A DNA stretch of 64,000 bases from Nocardioides bizhenqiangii (GCF_034661235.1 NZ_CP141059.1:1364001-1428000); one strand, 5' to 3'; counted from the first letter of the stretch, positions 28,454 through 37,793 are shown. Made by a program: numbers and translations. Notes: generated from the sequence alone by a model not told the origin.

Positions 28454-28583
28454 GGTCGCGATCCCCCGCGGGCTGGTGTCCTGGATGTGCACTCTCAGAC
28501 TGGTCGGCCCGCGCGCGCCGTACATCCGTACCGAGTACCGATACAAGGATGGACAGGGCTCCGGCTCGACAGCTGCCGCCGAC

Positions 28584-28589
28584 TACGCT
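28584..28589 (+). promoter_or_regulatory. -10 hexamer TACGCT, leaderless ilvD promoter
   Basis: TACGCT ends 6 bases before the ilvD ATG at 28596, with no Shine-Dalgarno in between. ilvD should therefore be translated from a leaderless mRNA, unlike ilvB, which has a leader peptide. Confidence 0.55.
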
Positions 28590-28595
28590 CGACGC

Positions 28596-30311
28596 ATGGC
28601 TCGATCGACCGACCAAGGCCCGACCGCTCCGGGCTCGCAACCCGACATCAAGCCCCGCTCGCGCGACGTCACGGACGGCCTCGAGAAGGCAGCGGCCCGC
28701 GGCATGCTGCGCGCGGTCGGCATGGGGGACGACGACTTCGCCAAGCCCCAGATCGGCGTCGCCTCGAGCTGGAACGAGATCACCCCCTGCAACCTGTCGC
28801 TCGACCGGCTCGCCAAGGCGGCCAAGAACGGCGTGCACGCCGCCGGTGGCTACCCGCTGGAGTTCGGCACCATCTCGGTGTCCGACGGCATCTCGATGGG
28901 CCACGAGGGCATGCACTTCTCGCTGGTGTCGCGTGAGGTGATCGCCGACTCGGTCGAGACCGTGATGATGGCCGAGCGGCTCGACGGCTCGGTGCTGCTC
29001 GCCGGCTGTGACAAGTCGCTCCCCGGCATGCTGATGGCTGCCGCCCGTCTCGACCTGGCCTCGGTGTTCCTCTACGCCGGCACGATCCTGCCGGGCAAGG
29101 TCGACGGCGAGGACGTGACGATCATCGACGCGTTCGAGGCCGTGGGCGCGTGCCTGGCCGGCAAGATCTCCCGTGAGAAGGTCGACGAGATCGAGCGCGC
29201 GATCTGTCCCGGTGAGGGTGCGTGCGGCGGCGCCTACACCGCCAACACGATGGCGGCCGTCGCGGAGGCGCTCGGCATGGCGCTGCCCGGCTCGGCCGCG
29301 CCGCCGGCCGTGGACCGGCGCCGCGACGGGTTCGCCCACAAGTCCGGCGAAGCCGTCGTCGAGATGCTGCGCAAGGGCATCACGGCGCGCCAGATCATGA
29401 CCCGCGAGGCGTTCGAGAACGCGATCGCGGTCGTCATGGCGCTCGGCGGCTCGACGAACGCCGTGCTCCACCTGCTCGCCATCGCCCGTGAGGCCGAGGT
29501 CGAGCTGACTCTCGACGACTTCACCCGGATCGGTGACAAGGTCCCGCACCTGGCCGACATGAAGCCGTTCGGCAAGTACGTCTGGGTCGACTTCGACCGG
29601 GTCGGTGGCATCCCCGTCGTGATGCGGGCGCTCCTCGACGCCGGGCTTCTCCACGGCGACTGCCTGACCGTGACCGGCAAGACGCTGGCGGAGAACCTCG
29701 ATGAGATCGCCCCGCCGGCCGTCGACGGCGCCATCGTCCGCACGCTCGACAAGCCGATCCACAAGACCGGCGGCCTGACCATCCTCAAGGGCACGCTGGC
29801 CCCGGACGGCGCGGTCGTGAAGAGCGCCGGCTTCGACGAGTCGCTCTTCGAGGGCACCGCCCGCGTCTTCGACGGCGAGCGGGCGGCGATGGACGCGCTC
29901 GAGCAGGGCACCATCAGGCCCCGAGACGTGGTCGTGATCCGCTACGAGGGCCCCAAGGGCGGTCCCGGCATGCGCGAGATGCTCGCCATCACCGGTGCCA
30001 TCAAGGGTGCCGGCCTCGGCAAGGACGTCCTGCTGGTGACCGACGGCCGGTTCTCGGGCGGCACCACCGGGCTCTGTGTCGGCCACATCGCCCCCGAAGC
30101 GGTGGACGCCGGACCGATTGCGTTCGTGCGCGACGGTGACCCGATCATCCTCGACGTGGCCAACCGGACCCTCGAGCTCGATGTCGAGCCCGAGGAGCTC
30201 GAGCGGCGCAAGGAGGGGTGGGCCCCACTGCCGCCGAAGTACACCAAGGGCGTGCTCGGGAAGTACGCCCAGCTGGTGCAGTCGGCCGCAGTCGGGGCGA
30301 TTACCGGCTGA
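28596..30311 (+). CDS. ilvD: Dihydroxy-acid dehydratase
   Basis: A 571-residue enzyme that dehydrates 2,3-dihydroxy-isovalerate and -methylvalerate to the keto acids of valine and isoleucine synthesis. The iron-sulphur-cluster cysteines are visible in ITPCNLSL (near residue 68), [10 protein letters not shown] (near 142) and [13 protein letters not shown] (near 210). The closing [18 protein letters not shown] motif is also clear. It stands alone, ~7.5 kb from ilvBNC. Its last 11 bases overlap the end of the convergent gene at 30301. Confidence 0.97.
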   Translation: MARSTDQGPTAPGSQPDIKPRSRDVTDGLEKAAARGMLRAVGMGDDDFAKPQIGVASSWNEITPCNLSLDRLAKAAKNGVHAAGGYPLEFGTISVSDGISMGHEGMHFSLVSREVIADSVETVMMAERLDGSVLLAGCDKSLPGMLMAAARLDLASVFLYAGTILPGKVDGEDVTIIDAFEAVGACLAGKISREKVDEIERAICPGEGACGGAYTANTMAAVAEALGMALPGSAAPPAVDRRRDGFAHKSGEAVVEMLRKGITARQIMTREAFENAIAVVMALGGSTNAVLHLLAIAREAEVELTLDDFTRIGDKVPHLADMKPFGKYVWVDFDRVGGIPVVMRALLDAGLLHGDCLTVTGKTLAENLDEIAPPAVDGAIVRTLDKPIHKTGGLTILKGTLAPDGAVVKSAGFDESLFEGTARVFDGERAAMDALEQGTIRPRDVVVIRYEGPKGGPGMREMLAITGAIKGAGLGKDVLLVTDGRFSGGTTGLCVGHIAPEAVDAGPIAFVRDGDPIILDVANRTLELDVEPEELERRKEGWAPLPPKYTKGVLGKYAQLVQSAAVGAITG

Positions 30312-30924
30312 GCCGCCGCCTCCGCGCGACGATCACGCCCACCACAACTGCCACCGCGAGCAGGACGCCGGCCGGCATCAAGAAGTGGTAGGACGAGGTG
30401 TCGCCCTCGTCGGCGGACGCCGGTGTCGGCTCTTCAGCCGCGCCGACAGTGGGATCGGACGAGGTCAGGGTGGGCTTCGGCAAGTCCGGGATCGCGCCGA
30501 GCGAAACCAGCGTCTGCCTCAAGGCGGGCGCGCGCACCCATCCGGAAATCGTCACGCCTCGCTCAAGGTCCGTTGGGAGGAACCGGATCCAGGGCCCGCC
30601 GACGGCGAACGGGTATGCGTGCTGTACCCGGAAGTCCATGCCCCCTACCGTCCAGGACAACACGTAGCGAGGACCGAGCTCTGCCGCCGCGACCTTCGGC
30701 GTCGTTGACAACTGTCGCCGGCCGAGTAAGTCGTACACGCGTGCTGCCTCGGCCAGGGCTTCCATGTCCGCGTTGTGGCTGCCCGCGGTAGAGGTCAGGT
30801 GTACGTCGACGCCGGGGCCCTCGACGGCGACGTCGGTCGGACCTTTCGCGACCGCCGGCATCGTCGGCACCCACGTCGTCAGGGCGAGAACGACGACGCA
30901 GATCGATCGAGCAACGGACCTCAT
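30301..30924 (-). CDS. Membrane-anchored surface protein, paralogue 1 of tandem pair
   Basis: A 207-residue protein with a signal peptide (cleaved near AVAKGP), an outside domain of ~130 residues, and a C-terminal helix ([19 protein letters not shown]) followed by RRRRLSR. There is no LPxTG sortase motif. Shared blocks with the upstream paralogue are [27 protein letters not shown] and [13 protein letters not shown]. No known domain is recognised. It lies 10 bases after that paralogue and is probably last in an ECF sigma operon. The function is unknown; its arrangement suggests an envelope protein made or sensed by that sigma system. Confidence 0.7.
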   Translation of the reverse strand: MRSVARSICVVVLALTTWVPTMPAVAKGPTDVAVEGPGVDVHLTSTAGSHNADMEALAEAARVYDLLGRRQLSTTPKVAAAELGPRYVLSWTVGGMDFRVQHAYPFAVGGPWIRFLPTDLERGVTISGWVRAPALRQTLVSLGAIPDLPKPTLTSSDPTVGAAEEPTPASADEGDTSSYHFLMPAGVLLAVAVVVGVIVARRRRLSR

Positions 30925-30934
30925 GCCGCACTCC

Positions 30935-31579
30935 TCACCGGCTGAGCCGGCGCCGCCACAGCACAACCCCACCGGCCGCGAGCACGACGGCGAGCCCGGC
31001 GCCGGTCCAAACGGCGACGTCGTGCGACGAGCTCGCGTCGTCGCTGTCGCGCGACGCCTCGGGAGCCACCGAAACGGCATCGGGGTCGACCTCGGCCACG
31101 GCGGGGTCGGCCACGTCGTCGGCCGCACCGAGCTCGACCAGCTCCGCCGTCAGCTTCGGCGTCTGAATCCAGCCCTGCGCGATCGGCGCACCCCACAGCT
31201 CCTGATCGGGTGGGAACTCGACCCAGGCACCACCTTCGGCAAAGGGGTAGGCGTGCTGCACGACCAGGTCCGTCCCGGTCTCGCCGCTGTGCGGGTCTCC
31301 TGACCAGGTCAGCAGGTAGCGGGGTCCGAGCTCCTCCTCGGTCAGGTCGGGCGCGGGCTCCAGCAACCCGGGGCTCCACATGTCGTAGAGCCGGGATGCT
31401 TCGCCGAGGCTGCCGGCGTCGACGTCTGCACGGGCGGTGTATGTCAGGTGCACGCCGTCGACGCCGGGGCCGGAGACATCGACGTCGGTCGGGCCCTTGG
31501 CGGTCGCGGGCGTGGCCGTCGAGACCGTCGCCAGCGCGGCGAGGACGACGGCACAGGCAAGGCGCGAGGCAGTGTTCAT
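30935..31579 (-). CDS. Membrane-anchored surface protein, paralogue 2 of tandem pair
   Basis: A 214-residue protein with the same plan as its downstream neighbour: signal peptide (ending ATPATAKGP), [42 protein letters not shown], an acidic linker and a C-terminal helix ending WRRRLSR. The tandem copies diverge over most of their length, so the duplication is old. It follows the putative anti-sigma gene by 37 bases. No domain name can be given. Confidence 0.7.
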   Translation of the reverse strand: MNTASRLACAVVLAALATVSTATPATAKGPTDVDVSGPGVDGVHLTYTARADVDAGSLGEASRLYDMWSPGLLEPAPDLTEEELGPRYLLTWSGDPHSGETGTDLVVQHAYPFAEGGAWVEFPPDQELWGAPIAQGWIQTPKLTAELVELGAADDVADPAVAEVDPDAVSVAPEASRDSDDASSSHDVAVWTGAGLAVVLAAGGVVLWRRRLSR

Positions 31580-31616
31580 GTCCTGGATACACCGCCCGGC
31601 CCGGATGGGTTCCGGG

Positions 31617-32324
31617 TCAGCGCACCGACCGCGCGATCGCAAAAGCGTCCTCCCGGTTCAACCGCTCGCCCTCGAGCCGGAAGGTCACCCCGTTGCCGCC
31701 GTCCCACACCAAGGTGGTGCCGGCGAGCCGAGCCGTCGCGGTGACCTCGCGCCCCTGCCGGTCGACGTAGGTCAGGTCGTGCGGCGCGTCGATCCACCAG
31801 GCGGTGGCACCGTTGACGTCGAGCTCCTCGGTCGCCAGCACACCGACCTGCTTGGAGAACACCGGCCCCAAGGTGCCGTCGAACTGGTCGAGCCGCAGGT
31901 CTCCGCCGCGCCAGGTCATCGAGGCGACCCGGCCGCGGTCCGCAACGGTCACCGTCTCCGGCGGACCGAGCTCGCCGGGGACACCGACCCGGAAGTCGAC
32001 CTGCGCCTGCGCCTCGGCGAGCGAGGAGTCGCGCGAGTCCGGGAGCGGCTCCCGGGGCTCCGGCGGCGCGTCCGGGGTGTCCGAGGAGAACTCGATGCCG
32101 GCCACGCCGAGGACGTCCGCCGCGACGGCGCGCACCTGGGGCGAGAGGAACGAGGCTGCGACGAGTGCCGCGACACCCGCGGCCACCGGACCCCACACAC
32201 GCCTCGGGCTCCGGCCACCGTCGATGTCGAGGTCGCCGATCCGGGCCAGCACCCGGTCGGGAAGGTCGGGCGGCGGCGCCGGCGCGACCCGGTCGGCCAG
32301 CGCGGCCAGCTCACGCTCGATCAT
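31617..32324 (-). CDS. Putative membrane-bound anti-sigma factor
   Basis: A 235-residue protein with a ~45-residue cytoplasmic N-terminus (MIERELAALADRV...), one membrane helix (VWGPVAAGVAALVAASFL) and an outside domain containing a DUF4367-like or LolA-like strand pattern (GATAWWIDAPHDLTYVDRQG). Its start overlaps the sigma gene by 14 bases, the usual sigma/anti-sigma coupling. It lacks the HxxxCxxC zinc anti-sigma motif. The anti-sigma role is inferred from gene order and topology. Confidence 0.65.
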   Translation of the reverse strand: MIERELAALADRVAPAPPPDLPDRVLARIGDLDIDGGRSPRRVWGPVAAGVAALVAASFLSPQVRAVAADVLGVAGIEFSSDTPDAPPEPREPLPDSRDSSLAEAQAQVDFRVGVPGELGPPETVTVADRGRVASMTWRGGDLRLDQFDGTLGPVFSKQVGVLATEELDVNGATAWWIDAPHDLTYVDRQGREVTATARLAGTTLVWDGGNGVTFRLEGERLNREDAFAIARSVR

Positions 32325-32724
32325 GGCTCACCTCCAGGTCCGCCAGCTGGGTCCGTAGCCGGGCCAGCGCCCGGGACGCCCGGGACTTGGCGGTGCCGCG
32401 CGGGATCTCCAACGCGGCCGCGGTCTCCGCCTCGTCGAGGCCGAGCAGCCACCGGCACACCACTACGTCGCGTTCGGCGGCACGCAGGGACCGGACCGCT
32501 GTCAGCAGCGCCCGCTGGCGCTCGGCGGCGAGCGCGTCGAGGGCGGGGTCCGTCCCGTCCCGCAGGTCGAGCGCCCGGACGGCCAGGGCATCGCGGCGAC
32601 GGCGGCTGCGCACCGTGTTGCGGGTCTGGTTGGCCACGATCCTGATCAGCCACGGCCGGAACGGTGCCTCGGGACGGAACCGGTCGAGCGCCTGCCACGC
32701 CTTCACGAACGCCTCCTGCACCAC
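32311..32724 (-). CDS. ECF RNA polymerase sigma factor; true start unclear
   Basis: The first canonical in-frame start (GTG at 32724) gives 137 residues beginning VQEAFVKAWQAL, which cuts off half of sigma region 2. Region 4 is intact (LRAAERDVVVCRWLLGLDEA, IPRGTAKSRASRALARLR). Reading the same frame upstream gives convincing sigma sequence, VRRAQAGDRDAFAQLVTRH then ADD and VQEAF, back to about 32838, with the frame open to 32934 but no ATG, GTG or TTG. Either a rare start codon is used or there is a frameshift or sequencing error near the 5' end; an out-of-frame ATG exists at 32891. It is the first gene of a four-gene operon. Confidence 0.75.
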   Translation of the reverse strand: MVQEAFVKAWQALDRFRPEAPFRPWLIRIVANQTRNTVRSRRRRDALAVRALDLRDGTDPALDALAAERQRALLTAVRSLRAAERDVVVCRWLLGLDEAETAAALEIPRGTAKSRASRALARLRTQLADLEVSHDRA

Positions 32725-32935
32725 ATCGTCCGCGTCGGGACCGGCCCCGAACCACGCTGCCGCCCGGGTCGCGGCAGCACCGTGCCGGGTGACCAGCTGC
32801 GCGAACGCATCCCGGTCACCCGCCTGTGCGCGTCGTACCGTCCCGCTCTCGTCCGTCGCTGGCTCCGGCTCTCGGTGGCTACTGACCTCATTACACCGCG
32901 AACGGCTCGGTGGTTCCCCCCGACTGCGGGCCGCC

Positions 32936-32941
32936 TATTCT
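32936..32941 (+). promoter_or_regulatory. -10 hexamer TATTCT, leaderless PPOX promoter
   Basis: TATTCT ends 6 bases before the ATG at 32948. This short region is also the upstream part of the divergent sigma gene. Confidence 0.5.
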
Positions 32942-32947
32942 CAGGGC

Positions 32948-33916
32948 ATGGGCAAGGTGCACCAGGCGATCGGCAGACGCCTGCGGGAGTTCATCGAGGC
33001 GCAGCACGTCTTCTTCGTCGCGACTGCCCCGCTGGCGGGCGACGGACTGATCAACGTCTCCCCGCGCGGGGTGAGCGGCACGTTCGCCGTCCTCGACGAC
33101 CACACCTTCGCCTGGCTGGACGGCACGGGCAGCGGCACGGAGACCATCGCCCACCTCCGCGAGAACGGCCGGATCACGATCATGTTCTGCGCGTTCGAAG
33201 GTGCCCCCAACATCGTCCGGCTGCACGGCACCGGCCGGGTGGTCACCCTCTACGACGAGGGGTACGACGACCTGGCGGCGCACTTCTCCGCGTTGCCCGG
33301 CGCTCGGGCGGTCGTGGTGGTCGACGTCGAGCGGGTCTCCGACTCCTGCGGCTACGGCGTCCCGCTGATGACCTACACCGGGGAGCGCGACCTGATGCAG
33401 CGCTACTACGCGCGCAAGGGCGTGGAGGGCTCCGCGGACTACCGCCGGCGGAAGAACCGCTTCAGCCTCGACGGTCTGCCCGGGTTCGACGACGACCCGC
33501 TCGACGAGTGGTCGACGCTCGACGGACTGGCCGCGATCCGCGAGCGGCTGGGTGCGCAGATCGACGGATGGGTCCCGCCGGTGTCCTACGGCCTCGCTCT
33601 CGACGGCGAGTTCCCCTACGTCAACCAGCCCGGCGGCCGGCACGGCCTGCCCGGAGTGGTGCTGGCGACCGTGCTCAAGCACGACGGCAGCACCGCCACC
33701 CTCGAGGTCAGCCGACAACAGCTCGACGAGGCGATCACCGCGCTCGCGCCCGCCGAGGCCTGCACCGACGTCGACCACCCCAACCTCGCCGCCTGGCGCG
33801 CGGTCGCCGCGCGTCTGGACCAGAACGGCGGGGGGAGGGTGACCGCCGTCTTCGTCCGCTCGGTCGACGACCCGGTCGGATCGGAGCTCGACGCGACGCT
33901 GCGCGCGGCCTGGTGA
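32948..33916 (+). CDS. Pyridoxamine 5'-phosphate oxidase-family (FMN split-barrel) protein
   Basis: A 322-residue protein. The first ~190 residues form a PPOX-type split barrel: FIEAQHVFFVATAPL, GLINVSPRG, FAWLDGTGSGTET and a RITIMFCAFEGAPNIVRLHG strand pair, which usually bind FMN or F420. The last ~120 residues are a separate domain of unknown type. The family includes flavin-dependent oxidoreductases and haem-related proteins; activity is not predictable here. It overlaps the next GNAT gene by four bases (GTGA). Confidence 0.8.
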   Translation: MGKVHQAIGRRLREFIEAQHVFFVATAPLAGDGLINVSPRGVSGTFAVLDDHTFAWLDGTGSGTETIAHLRENGRITIMFCAFEGAPNIVRLHGTGRVVTLYDEGYDDLAAHFSALPGARAVVVVDVERVSDSCGYGVPLMTYTGERDLMQRYYARKGVEGSADYRRRKNRFSLDGLPGFDDDPLDEWSTLDGLAAIRERLGAQIDGWVPPVSYGLALDGEFPYVNQPGGRHGLPGVVLATVLKHDGSTATLEVSRQQLDEAITALAPAEACTDVDHPNLAAWRAVAARLDQNGGGRVTAVFVRSVDDPVGSELDATLRAAW

Positions 33917-34626
33917 CGCGCGTGCCCGAGCTCAACGACTTCGGTCAGTACGTCGGCGACCTGGTGCCCGGGTGGGAGGCCCGCCCCGCGCCCGAGCCGG
34001 TCACCCTCACCGGTCACTACGTGCGCGTCGTACCGCTGAGCTCGGCGCACTACGCCGACCTGTTCGCCGCGGTGTGCGGGCCTGACGACGACGCCCTCTG
34101 GACCTACCGGCCGATCGCGAAGCCCGCGTCGCTCGCCGACCTGTGGATGCACCTGGCCGAGCTCCTGGACTCGCCGGTCGACCTCACCTTCGCGCTGGTG
34201 CCGGCCGAGGGCGAGGGCGCTGACAAGGCGACCGGCATCGCGTCGTACATGCGGATCGACCCGCGGACCGGGCAGGTCGAGGTGGCCGGCGTCCTCTTCG
34301 GCAGCACGCTGCAACGGACCCGCGCCGCGACCGAGGCGATCCACCTGCTGATGCGGCACGCGTTCGACGACCTCGGCTACCGCCGGTTCGAGTGGAAGTG
34401 CGACAGCCTCAACGAGCCGTCCCGACGTGCGGCTCGACGGCTGGGTTTCGTCTACGAGGGGCGGTTCCGCAACCACATGGTCACCCAGGGCCGCAACCGC
34501 GACACCGACTGGTTCTCGGTGACCGCCGAGGAGTGGCCACGGGTGGCGGCGGCGCACCAGGCGTGGCTCGACCCGGGCAACTTCGACGAGGCCGGCCGCC
34601 AACGGACGGCGTTGTCGACGCTCTGA
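33913..34626 (+). CDS. GNAT-family acetyltransferase (RimJ/RimL-like)
   Basis: A 237-residue acetyltransferase. It shows the RimJ-like layout: VTLTGHYVRVVPLSSAHYADL near the start, VEVAGVLFGSTLQRTRAATEAI as the acetyl-CoA strand and loop, and EWKCDSLNEPSRRAARRLGF, a family hallmark, near the end. Such enzymes acetylate protein N-termini or small amines. The GTG start overlaps the PPOX stop, so the two are co-translated. A second GTG at 33922 is possible. Substrate unknown. Confidence 0.85.
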   Translation: MTRVPELNDFGQYVGDLVPGWEARPAPEPVTLTGHYVRVVPLSSAHYADLFAAVCGPDDDALWTYRPIAKPASLADLWMHLAELLDSPVDLTFALVPAEGEGADKATGIASYMRIDPRTGQVEVAGVLFGSTLQRTRAATEAIHLLMRHAFDDLGYRRFEWKCDSLNEPSRRAARRLGFVYEGRFRNHMVTQGRNRDTDWFSVTAEEWPRVAAAHQAWLDPGNFDEAGRQRTALSTL

Positions 34627-34696
34627 TCTCGGTACGACGAGCGCTTGGGTGCTCGTTCCTCGCGCTCGAGCGCGCCTACTCGACCTGGCACCTGGT

Positions 34697-34729
34697 CCGG
34701 GGCCGTCCTCGCGCCTCGGACGGGCCCGG
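34697..34729. terminator. GC-rich hairpin between convergent genes
   Basis: CCGGGGCCGTCC (34697-34708) pairs with GGACGGGCCCGG (34718-34729) with one mismatch and a 9-base loop. It lies between the GNAT stop (34626) and the stop of the opposing STAND gene (34735), and would end the latter's neighbour or act in both directions. A fragment of the dispersed GCTCG...CTACTCGACC repeat precedes it (34651-34686). Confidence 0.5.
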
Positions 34730-34734
34730 GGCGC

Positions 34735-36726
34735 TCAGAGCGGAGCGCCGACCCGGTCGGCGGCGGCGGCCACCAGCTCGCGCGCGGTCCGCACCCGGCG
34801 GAAGTACGTCGCCCGGCTGAGGAAGGTCGCCCGCATCACCTGGTCGTGGGTGGCGGCCGGCTCGAAGTAGCGCTGCTCCAGCAGGTCGGCGAGGACGGGC
34901 TGGTCGTGCAGCGCCGCCATCATCGTGCGGCGCACCCAGGTGCGGACGCGGTCCGCCGCGTGCCGCAGGTCATGGCCGAGCGGCGCGCACGGCAGGGCCG
35001 CGAGCACGGCGTCGTCGTGGAAGTCGTCGAGCGCGGCCAGCACCAGGTCGCCCTGGGTCTGCGGTTCCGGGAGATCGATGCCGTGCTCGCCGGCGAGGCC
35101 GCGGAAGAGCAGCCCGACCACCCCGCAGGGGCCGACGTCGACGATCCAGGTCCGCACCTCGTGCCCGGAGATCTCGCGGCGGAGCTCGGGCACCTCGATG
35201 TAGCCGTGGTCGGCGACCACGGCGCGCTCGAAGTCGGTCCATCCGAACTCGTTGACCAGGTCGAAGCGCGGGTTGGACACCCGGCACCGGCGCAGGGTGT
35301 GGCTGTTGCGGAGCGCCATCACGTTGGGGTCCTCCTCGGCGGCACCCGGCGCCATCAGCTGGAACGGGCTGATGACGACCCGGTCGTCGAAGCCCTGGCG
35401 AGCGGCGTAGTCGAGCAGCGGTGCAACCAGGTCGGCCCGCGGGTCGCCGGCCTTCACCAGGGCGGCCGCCTCGCCGAGCGGCATCGCCAGCGCAGCGGCG
35501 ACGACCCTCCCGTCGGTGTGCCGCACCACCTGGGTCGGCGTCCGCCAGGAGGACGCCGGCTGCGGCAGCAACCACGGGCGGACGGCGTCCGCCAGTCCCT
35601 TCGGCGCCCAGCGGACGATCTCGTCGTCCTCGCCGGCGCGCACGTCGTCGCCGTACAGCGTCGCGCTGTGCGCGGGTGCCATCCCTGCGCGCAGCTGGGG
35701 ATCCTCGGACAGGGCGGCGAGCTGGTGCAGCGCCCGGGAGTCCCCGAGGATCGCGCGGTCGCGCAGGTGGGACGCGGTCCGCAGCACCAGGTGCGAGATG
35801 CGCCCACCGTCGCGGCGGACCCGCTCGGCCACCGCTCGCGCCACCAGCGGGTGCAGCGTGACGCCGGTGCCGCTGCGCTCGACGAAGGAGTACGACGCCA
35901 GCGTGGCCAGTGCGTCGTGGCTGTCGCGGTCGGGCAGCACGTCGGCCAGCAGCCGGTCGTCCAACCAGCCGGCGACGGCGGCGACCTCGAGGAGCTCGGT
36001 GTCGAGCTGGTCGAGAGCCAGGCCGGAGAGGTGACCGACCAGGTCGTCCGCGGCCGCGGCCAGCACCGCCCCTCCCGGCTGGATCGCGGCGGCGCCGTGC
36101 TCCACCCAGGCCGCCGCCCCGAGGACCAGGGCGAGCGGGAGGCCGCAGGCCCAGGTGCTGATCGCCGCTCGGGCGCTGCCGTTGTCGACCCCGTGGTTGC
36201 GGAGCACCTCGTGGGAGGTCTCCACGTCGAGCGCCGGCATCCGCAGCGTGGCCACGAGCGGCTCCAGCTCGGTCGGGAGCCAGTCGTGCGCGTAGTCGGA
36301 GGCGGCGGTGACCACGCGGGTGGGCCCGGGCAGGGTCGAGAGGATGCGACCCAGCGCGTGGGCGCGGGCGCCCAGGTGGCCGAGCTCGTCGACCAGCACC
36401 AGCAGGTCGCCGTCCGGCAGGTCTTCGAAGACGTCCGCGAGGCGGGGCCCGACGGTGACCAGCTGCCGACCGTCGAGGGCGATCACGTGGTAGCCGAGCC
36501 GCTCGCCGCGCCGCGCCGCCTCACGCAGCGCGGCGCTCTTCCCCGAGCCGCCGACGCCGTTCAGCAGCAGCAGCCGGGAGTCGCTCTCGCCCTCGAGGAG
36601 CTGGTCGAACCGCCGGTCGAGCTGCTCGGGACAGACGTAGCGTCGCTCGTCGACCGTGTCCGCCAGCGTGGCCAGGCTGCCTCGGCCGGACGCGCGGCGA
36701 GGTGTGAGGTGCTGGAGAGAACCCAC
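34735..36726 (-). CDS. STAND-type P-loop NTPase with C-terminal HTH-like segment
   Basis: A 663-residue protein. The N-terminal NTPase has Walker A NGVGGSGKSA (residues ~54-63) and Walker B LLVLVDELGHLG (~110), then a TRVVTAASDYAHDW sensor strand; the block ALDVETSHEVLRNHG and HPLVARAVAERVRR resemble winged-helix parts of NB-ARC/STAND ATPases. The centre (~residues 330-600) is unassigned. The last ~45 residues include THDQVMRATFLSRATYFRRV, which looks like a helix-turn-helix. It could be a ligand-activated regulator. It starts with GTG and is divergent from the CHAD gene. No partner is evident, and the family is only broadly assigned. Confidence 0.65.
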   Translation of the reverse strand: MGSLQHLTPRRASGRGSLATLADTVDERRYVCPEQLDRRFDQLLEGESDSRLLLLNGVGGSGKSAALREAARRGERLGYHVIALDGRQLVTVGPRLADVFEDLPDGDLLVLVDELGHLGARAHALGRILSTLPGPTRVVTAASDYAHDWLPTELEPLVATLRMPALDVETSHEVLRNHGVDNGSARAAISTWACGLPLALVLGAAAWVEHGAAAIQPGGAVLAAAADDLVGHLSGLALDQLDTELLEVAAVAGWLDDRLLADVLPDRDSHDALATLASYSFVERSGTGVTLHPLVARAVAERVRRDGGRISHLVLRTASHLRDRAILGDSRALHQLAALSEDPQLRAGMAPAHSATLYGDDVRAGEDDEIVRWAPKGLADAVRPWLLPQPASSWRTPTQVVRHTDGRVVAAALAMPLGEAAALVKAGDPRADLVAPLLDYAARQGFDDRVVISPFQLMAPGAAEEDPNVMALRNSHTLRRCRVSNPRFDLVNEFGWTDFERAVVADHGYIEVPELRREISGHEVRTWIVDVGPCGVVGLLFRGLAGEHGIDLPEPQTQGDLVLAALDDFHDDAVLAALPCAPLGHDLRHAADRVRTWVRRTMMAALHDQPVLADLLEQRYFEPAATHDQVMRATFLSRATYFRRVRTARELVAAAADRVGAPL

Positions 36727-36804
36727 GGTCCAAGGGTGCGCATAATGCCTTCGAGTTTTCTTCGAGTCCGCGAACCCTTTACTCGGACATGGCAGAGTTC
36801 ACTC

Positions 36805-37686
36805 ATGGCCGGGCCCGAGGCGACCGCGGGCGAGATGCTCGCGGAGGTCGTCGGCGACCTCGTCGCGAGGATCGGCGCCAAGACTCCAGCCGCCCTCGCC
36901 GACGAGCCCGATGCCGTGCATCAGCTGCGCACCACCGTCCGCCGGTTACGCAACGTCCTGGCCGCGTTCTCGCCGTACGTCGAACCGACCGCGATCGGCG
37001 GGCTCCGCGCCCGGCTCGCGGAGTACGGCGACCGCCTCGGTCTGCCCCGCGACCTCGAGGTGCGGGCCGCCTGGTGCGCGCGGATCGCGGCCGAGATCGG
37101 ACTCCCCGGCGACCTGCGTGACGACCTGGTCGCACCGCTGCTGGCGGAGCACGCACGGGCGCATGCAGCCCTGGTCGCCTGGGCTGCGTCGCCGGACGCG
37201 GAGCCGCTCAGCACCGCACTGGGGGCCGCCGCCGCGGCGCCGGCGCTGACCGATGGGAGCGCTCGGCCGGCGCCGGTCGTGGCGCGGGAGGTGCTGCTGG
37301 CACAGGCCGCGCGGGTGATCGACCAGACGACGGACTACCGCCGCGATCCCGAGGCCGCGCATGCACTGCGGAGGGCCGGCCGCCGACTCCGGCACGTCGG
37401 CGACGCCGTCACCAAGCCGCCGGCCGCGGTGCTCGGTCCGGAGGCCGCCGCGCTGGGCGAGCTCGGGTCGCGGGTGCAGTCCCTGCTCGGTGACCATCGC
37501 GACGCGCTGCTCCTCGCGGACCACCTGCGCGGGTCACGGCCGGACCAGGCCGGCGTGCGGGCGGCGTACGCCTCCATGGTCGAGGCGGCCGAGCGGGCCG
37601 CCGGCACCGCCCTCGCGTCCGTTCCGGCGGTCCTCGAACAGCTGGAGGCCCTCGTGGGTCGCGCGCCCACGACGGTGCCGCCCTGA
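36805..37686 (+). CDS. CHAD-domain protein
   Basis: A 293-residue, all-helical protein with the CHAD hallmark of conserved His and basic residues: DAVHQLRTTVRRLRNVLAAF near the N-terminus and AHALRRAGRRLRHVGDAV with LLGDHRDALLLADHL in the second half. CHAD domains bind inorganic polyphosphate through these basic faces and are often fused or adjacent to CYTH/ygiF triphosphate enzymes; neither is seen here, so this is a stand-alone member. Start ATG at 36805 was chosen where similarity begins; the frame extends upstream only antisense to the STAND gene. Confidence 0.85.
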   Translation: MAGPEATAGEMLAEVVGDLVARIGAKTPAALADEPDAVHQLRTTVRRLRNVLAAFSPYVEPTAIGGLRARLAEYGDRLGLPRDLEVRAAWCARIAAEIGLPGDLRDDLVAPLLAEHARAHAALVAWAASPDAEPLSTALGAAAAAPALTDGSARPAPVVAREVLLAQAARVIDQTTDYRRDPEAAHALRRAGRRLRHVGDAVTKPPAAVLGPEAAALGELGSRVQSLLGDHRDALLLADHLRGSRPDQAGVRAAYASMVEAAERAAGTALASVPAVLEQLEALVGRAPTTVPP

Positions 37687-37781
37687 TCCCGAGTCGTCCG
37701 GCGCGCCTCCGGTTGTGAGACGAGCGTCTTGTCATTTGGGACGCGTGGGAGGCTGGGCCCACGGCACCGTGTGCGACGGCG

Positions 37782-37787
37782 TACTCT
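37782..37787 (+). promoter_or_regulatory. -10 hexamer TACTCT for the ilvB leader transcript
   Basis: TACTCT ends 6 bases before the leader-peptide ATG at 37794, so the ilvBNC transcript should begin with that codon. Confidence 0.6.
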
Positions 37788-37793
37788 GGGCGC

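Noticed and set aside
34645-36804. Very long open frame (over 1000 codons when joined to the CHAD gene) on the plus strand
   Set aside because: It is antisense to the STAND NTPase gene and gives an Arg/Gly-rich low-complexity product without domains; only the part from 36805 is the real CHAD gene.
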